Assembly: GCA_002714465.1 (NCBI GenBank)
Contig: PAXL01000036.1
Coordinates: 79,508 to 143,507, forward strand
DNA: 64,000 nt
Reading direction: 5' to 3'
Source: Gemmatimonadota bacterium
Lineage (GTDB): Bacteria > Latescibacterota > UBA2968
Part shown: piece by piece, positions 62,785 to 64,000 of the stretch
Layout of the letters: every line of letters starts with the position of its first letter
Position numbering within the stretch: the stretch's first letter is position 1
Translations under genes and position numbers: made by a program
Notes under the pieces: generated by a model
Seen by the model: only the letters and a program-made list of their open reading frames with translations
The model's database searches: none
What the model was told of the DNA's origin: nothing

Positions 62785-64000
62785 TTAGATGATTCCAGCC
62801 ATCTCCTGAAGCATTCGCCAGTTCTCCAGACGGTCCTGCTGGGCGGTCAGAAGCGTGTCTGACGGATTCCCTTCCGCGTCGAAGTGCTTCGCGAAGCGTC
62901 CTTCGGACCTGGCGAAGTTGATGAAGTCGACCGTTTCGCCTGTCTTGCGGATCGTATACCAGTCGTCGTTGACGGCAGGGTTGCCGCGCAGGCTCAGTCG
63001 ATCCTTTATCCTCTCGCCCTCTCGCGGGTCGTAGATGAAGATCGGGAAGGCTCGTGACTCCATCGCCAGCTTTGCTTGGGCGCCTGCCATATGGTCGGCG
63101 ACACCGTGCTCTGGCTGACAGGTAGTGAAGACGGTGATCACCGACGGCCCATCATACTCGTTCGCAGCCATTACCGCCTTGTAGAAGTGGTTCGGGAGCG
63201 AACAGATAGTCTGAGCGACGAAGACGTCGGGGTGCATCATGCAGATCTGACCCAACTCTTTACGACGCTCCGACTTGCCTTCGATCGCCGATCCGTGGTA
63301 GGACATCTTTGTGGCCTGACCCATGTAGGTCGAGGTCGACGCCTGTCCACCCGTGTTCGAGTAGACCTGCGTGTCCAGAACGAGCACGTTGATGTTCATG
63401 CCGGACATTAGCATGCGTGAGAGCGCTTGGAAGCCGATGTCTAGCATTGCGCCGTCGCCGCCGAGGACCCAGAGCTTCTTGTCCTGCCAGCCCATCTGGT
63501 CCCAGCGTGCCCGGACTCCCATCGCATCCGTCGGGCCGTTTTCGAAGAGCGAGTTGGTCCAGGGGATTGTGTAGGGGTTGTAAGGGTAAGTCGACGTGTA
63601 TACGGTGTTGCAGCCGGTCGAGGCGACCATGCCGACTTTGTCTTCACCGTACTTGAAGCCTGTAGCGGCAAGCATCATCCGGATGGCAGTGGCTTCGCCG
63701 CAGCCCATGCAGGATCCTGCTCCGCCGACATACAGGTTTGACCGGTAGGTCAGCATCATGTCCTGAACAGACTTCTCGATCAGGTAGTCCGGCGGAGATT
63801 CGGGAAGATTCAGGTAGAAGTCCCACCATTCGCGGTACTCCTGAAGGTTCTCCTCGGTCTTCCCGATCATCTTGAGCGCGTCTTTGTCGCCGCAAACCTC
63901 CACGCATTCGGCACAACCCTTGCACTTTGTCGGATCGATGAAAATCCCGAAGTAGGCACCATCCTGTCCTTTTTTCTCGAAGTTTTTGAAGTACTTCGAT
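62785..64000 (-). CDS. pyruvate:ferredoxin (2-oxoacid:acceptor) oxidoreductase, C-terminal part (5' end beyond window)
   Basis: Oxidises pyruvate to acetyl-CoA with reduction of ferredoxin. About 405 residues are visible, in frame to base 64000. At the right edge a 4Fe-4S site CKGCAECVEVC (encoded around 63915-63885) belongs to the ferredoxin-like domain; then the ThDP domain with SCMGCGEATAIRMM, GGDGAMLDIGFQALSRML and DTQVYSNTGGQASTST, as in single-chain NifJ-type PFOR. The region around 150-260 (HHPDVFVAQ-like MHPDVFVAQT, QPEHGVADH) follows the same enzymes. A terminator follows the stop. Substrate among 2-oxoacids is not certain. Confidence 0.9.
   Translation of the reverse strand, partial: SKYFKNFEKKGQDGAYFGIFIDPTKCKGCAECVEVCGDKDALKMIGKTEENLQEYREWWDFYLNLPESPPDYLIEKSVQDMMLTYRSNLYVGGAGSCMGCGEATAIRMMLAATGFKYGEDKVGMVASTGCNTVYTSTYPYNPYTIPWTNSLFENGPTDAMGVRARWDQMGWQDKKLWVLGGDGAMLDIGFQALSRMLMSGMNINVLVLDTQVYSNTGGQASTSTYMGQATKMSYHGSAIEGKSERRKELGQICMMHPDVFVAQTICSLPNHFYKAVMAANEYDGPSVITVFTTCQPEHGVADHMAGAQAKLAMESRAFPIFIYDPREGERIKDRLSLRGNPAVNDDWYTIRKTGETVDFINFARSEGRFAKHFDAEGNPSDTLLTAQQDRLENWRMLQEMAGII

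Overview
The window is GC-rich, densely packed bacterial DNA that reads as a chromosome segment of a Gram-negative member of the FCB superphylum (Latescibacterota, Gemmatimonadota and relatives). The lineage is inferred from the content: a PorV-type outer-membrane protein, a protein with a type IX-secretion-like C-terminal sorting domain, a Ca-binding dockerin-like tail and several beta-propeller/barrel proteins, together with ordinary house-keeping operons. I see no rRNA, tRNA, CRISPR array, transposase or phage gene.

Layout. (1) 1-4.9 kb, minus: an oligopeptide-type ABC permease cut by the left edge, its solute-binding protein, a GlmL/MutL-type actin-fold ATPase and a small unknown protein. 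(2) 4.9-12.4 kb, minus: a fatty-acid-synthesis operon reading ndk, yceD-like, rpmF, fabH, fabD, fabG, acpP, fabF, rnc, lipM-like and a small membrane protein, with a good promoter ahead of ndk. plsX is missing from its usual place. (3) 12.6-20 kb, plus, divergent from (2): fatty acyl-CoA reductase, LPLAT-family acyltransferase, alkyl-DHAP synthase (AGPS), short-chain reductase and lipid kinase. This matches step by step the animal peroxisomal ether-lipid pathway (FAR1, GNPAT, AGPS, DHRS7B/PexRAP) and is the most exciting system in the window. (4) 20.2-30.2 kb, minus: an envelope/secretion cluster with a PorV-like porin, an M6-like protein whose zinc site is lost, a propeller-barrel metalloprotease, two related small membrane proteins and a second metalloprotease. 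(5) 30.2-37 kb, plus: a strongly structured intergenic stretch, a Trm112-like protein, a degenerate thioredoxin/YyaL protein, an RmlD-like reductase, an S41 protease, and a permease/ATPase pair.

(6) 37-56.7 kb, plus: an aromatic amino-acid super-operon of 19 genes: trpE, G, D, C, F, tyrS, a beta-lactamase-fold hydrolase, trpB, trpA, chorismate mutase, DAHP synthase, tyrA, an EPSP-synthase homologue that has lost most catalytic residues, a 46-residue membrane protein, aroE, ubiE/menG, argS, a zinc-ribbon shikimate kinase and aroB. aroC, aroD and pheA are not here. Upstream of trpE lie a short ORF very rich in Phe/Tyr/Trp, a terminator and a sigma-70-type promoter. (7) 57-62.5 kb, minus: pyruvate dehydrogenase (aceE, aceF, lpdA). 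(8) 62.8-64 kb, minus: the C-terminal part of a pyruvate:ferredoxin oxidoreductase, cut by the right edge.

The parts fit together: PDH and PFOR make acetyl-CoA, the fab operon makes acyl chains, lipM supplies the lipoyl group of the PDH E2 from octanoyl-ACP, and the ether-lipid cluster is well placed to turn acyl chains into alkyl-glycerol phosphates.
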